A stretch of 64,000 bases of DNA from Rachicladosporium sp. CCFEE 5018 (lineage: Eukaryota > Ascomycota > Dothideomycetes > Cladosporiales > Cladosporiaceae), in contig KZ111172.1 of assembly GCA_002077045.2 (NCBI GenBank), positions 68,668 to 132,667 of the forward strand. The letters run 5' to 3'. The translations under genes and the position numbers were made by a program. Of this stretch, positions 63,201 to 64,000 are shown piece by piece (within the stretch, counting starts at the first letter, position 1; the number at the start of each line of letters is the position of its first letter). Under the pieces are notes generated by a model, which did no database searches, had not been told where the DNA came from, and was given only the letters and a program-made list of their open reading frames with translations.

Positions 63201-63372
63201 CTGCTGGGGCTTTGTAGAGTCAGCCGATGTTCCAGTGAGAGCTTGTGCCTTGGCGCCGCCGCTCATCGGGTGTTGGGAGGCTGCTTACATTCTGTTGTCG
63301 CCGACTACTTCCAGACGATCGACTATTCGCAGAACCCCCACTCGCCCGCTGCGCTTCCTCGGTGGACGCCAT
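60231..63372 (-). CDS. BUD6: Bud site selection/actin-interacting protein BUD6 (AIP3), contig 3
   Basis: The preferred exons are 63372-63289 and 63209-60231 with a 79-nt intron, giving 1021 residues. The unspliced alternative starts at 63266 (1011 residues). The AIP3 blocks match the contig 2 copy, with about 20 residue differences mostly in low-complexity parts. Examples are PFPDTNGPAHNIG against PFPESHEPAQNIG, and a two-residue longer Ala run near the C-terminus. Both copies are intact, so both could be expressed if this is a diploid or duplicated genome. Confidence 0.9.
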
Positions 63373-64000
63373 ATTGGCGCGGGTCTGATTGTGGTTCCCC
63401 AGACCGGAGCGGTGGTTGGCTTCCGAACAGCGACGATTCCTCGTATGATCCAAACACTATCTAAAGGAAGGTGAGGTCTTGAGAATCTCGCCCTATGGCA
63501 GCATGAGACAGTCCAAGAGCGATCTCGTGGGCTCGCGTGCGCGTGATCGGGTGCCGATCCAGGTGTGCTGCTCTGCCAAGAGCTATGCCTTTCGCGACAG
63601 CAGTATCAACAAGGAAGGGACCACTTTCACGAATCCAGACATGGCCACCGATCACAACAAGGCGACACCAACAAGTCGCAGGGCATGCGGATGAGTAGTG
63701 TATGCAGCCCCCCGTGTGGATGATCCTCTACAGGACGGCCCAGTAGCAAGAGTGAGGCTTAACGTGCCGAATCGCCCGATGTTTAGCGAGAAGATCGAGG
63801 CCGAGATGAGGTAGATTGTATGTCCGTTCCATACAGTATCTCGTAGGGTTATTCTCACTCGATCAACGAGCACAACGACCACTATATACCCTCAAGCCTC
63901 ACACATCCAGTTCCACCTCGTTGTTGACATTATACTCTCGCGCTGCACGCAATGCATGTCGCACAGATGCCGACCGGCGACCTTCTCGACCGCCCGGCAC
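63373..64000. promoter_or_regulatory. BUD6 upstream region (contig 3), to window end
   Basis: It is collinear with 39104-39728 with scattered substitutions. PBP1 would be expected just beyond the window. Confidence 0.5.

Noticed and set aside
1..64000. Transposons, CRISPR arrays, tRNA or rRNA genes
   Set aside because: I saw no transposase or reverse-transcriptase motifs, no regular spacer array and no recognisable RNA gene by eye. A dedicated tRNA or Rfam scan could still find short ones.

Overview
This window is filamentous-fungal nuclear DNA, most likely from a Dothideomycete. The genes carry short GT-AG introns (mostly 51-81 nt). They encode eukaryote-specific proteins such as ALG11, COX18, holocytochrome c synthase, BUD6, ataxin-2/Pbp1, an SPF45-type splicing factor and a HeLo-domain protein. 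The duplicated, slightly diverged gene content resembles what is known of hybrid or diploidised black yeasts such as Hortaea, but the genus is an inference. I saw no transposon, CRISPR array, tRNA or rRNA.

The window is a scaffold of three contigs joined by two runs of exactly 100 N (23439-23538 and 47710-47809). Contig 1 (1-23438) carries, in order: the N-terminus of a Pcs60-type acyl-CoA synthetase (-), a 14-TM MFS transporter (-), ALG11 (-), COX18 (+), a 2.2 kb gene-poor stretch with decayed repeats, an orphan gene (+), an SPF45/RBM17-like splicing factor (-), a doubtful orphan (+), holocytochrome c synthase (-), mevalonate diphosphate decarboxylase (+), a zinc alcohol dehydrogenase (-), an AFG1-type ATPase (+) and two tandem F-box-like paralogues (+).

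Contig 2 (23539-47709) restarts at exactly the base matching 14438, inside the mevalonate decarboxylase gene. It repeats decarboxylase - dehydrogenase - AFG1 - F-box-like pair and then continues into an orphan with a Cys/His-rich N-terminus (+), a HeLo-domain protein (-), BUD6 (-), ataxin-2/PBP1 (+), two related orphans (-) and a low-complexity protein cut by the gap. Contig 3 (47810-64000) starts at the same base again and repeats contig 2 as far as the BUD6 upstream region.

The triplicated core keeps constant coordinate offsets (+9101 and +33372) over more than 8 kb. By eye it is almost invariant, yet both flanks differ between copies: SNPs in the decarboxylase gene, then many differences from the second F-box-like gene onwards, with intergenic DNA diverging more than coding DNA. 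The simplest reading is that two or more haplotypes or homeologues of one locus were laid end to end by a scaffolder. A true tandem triplication is less likely. The truncated decarboxylase copies should therefore not be called pseudogenes. The three-copy comparison is still useful: it shows a fixed in-frame stop in an F-box-like gene, a frameshift in one orphan allele, and substitution patterns that favour a spliced BUD6 start.
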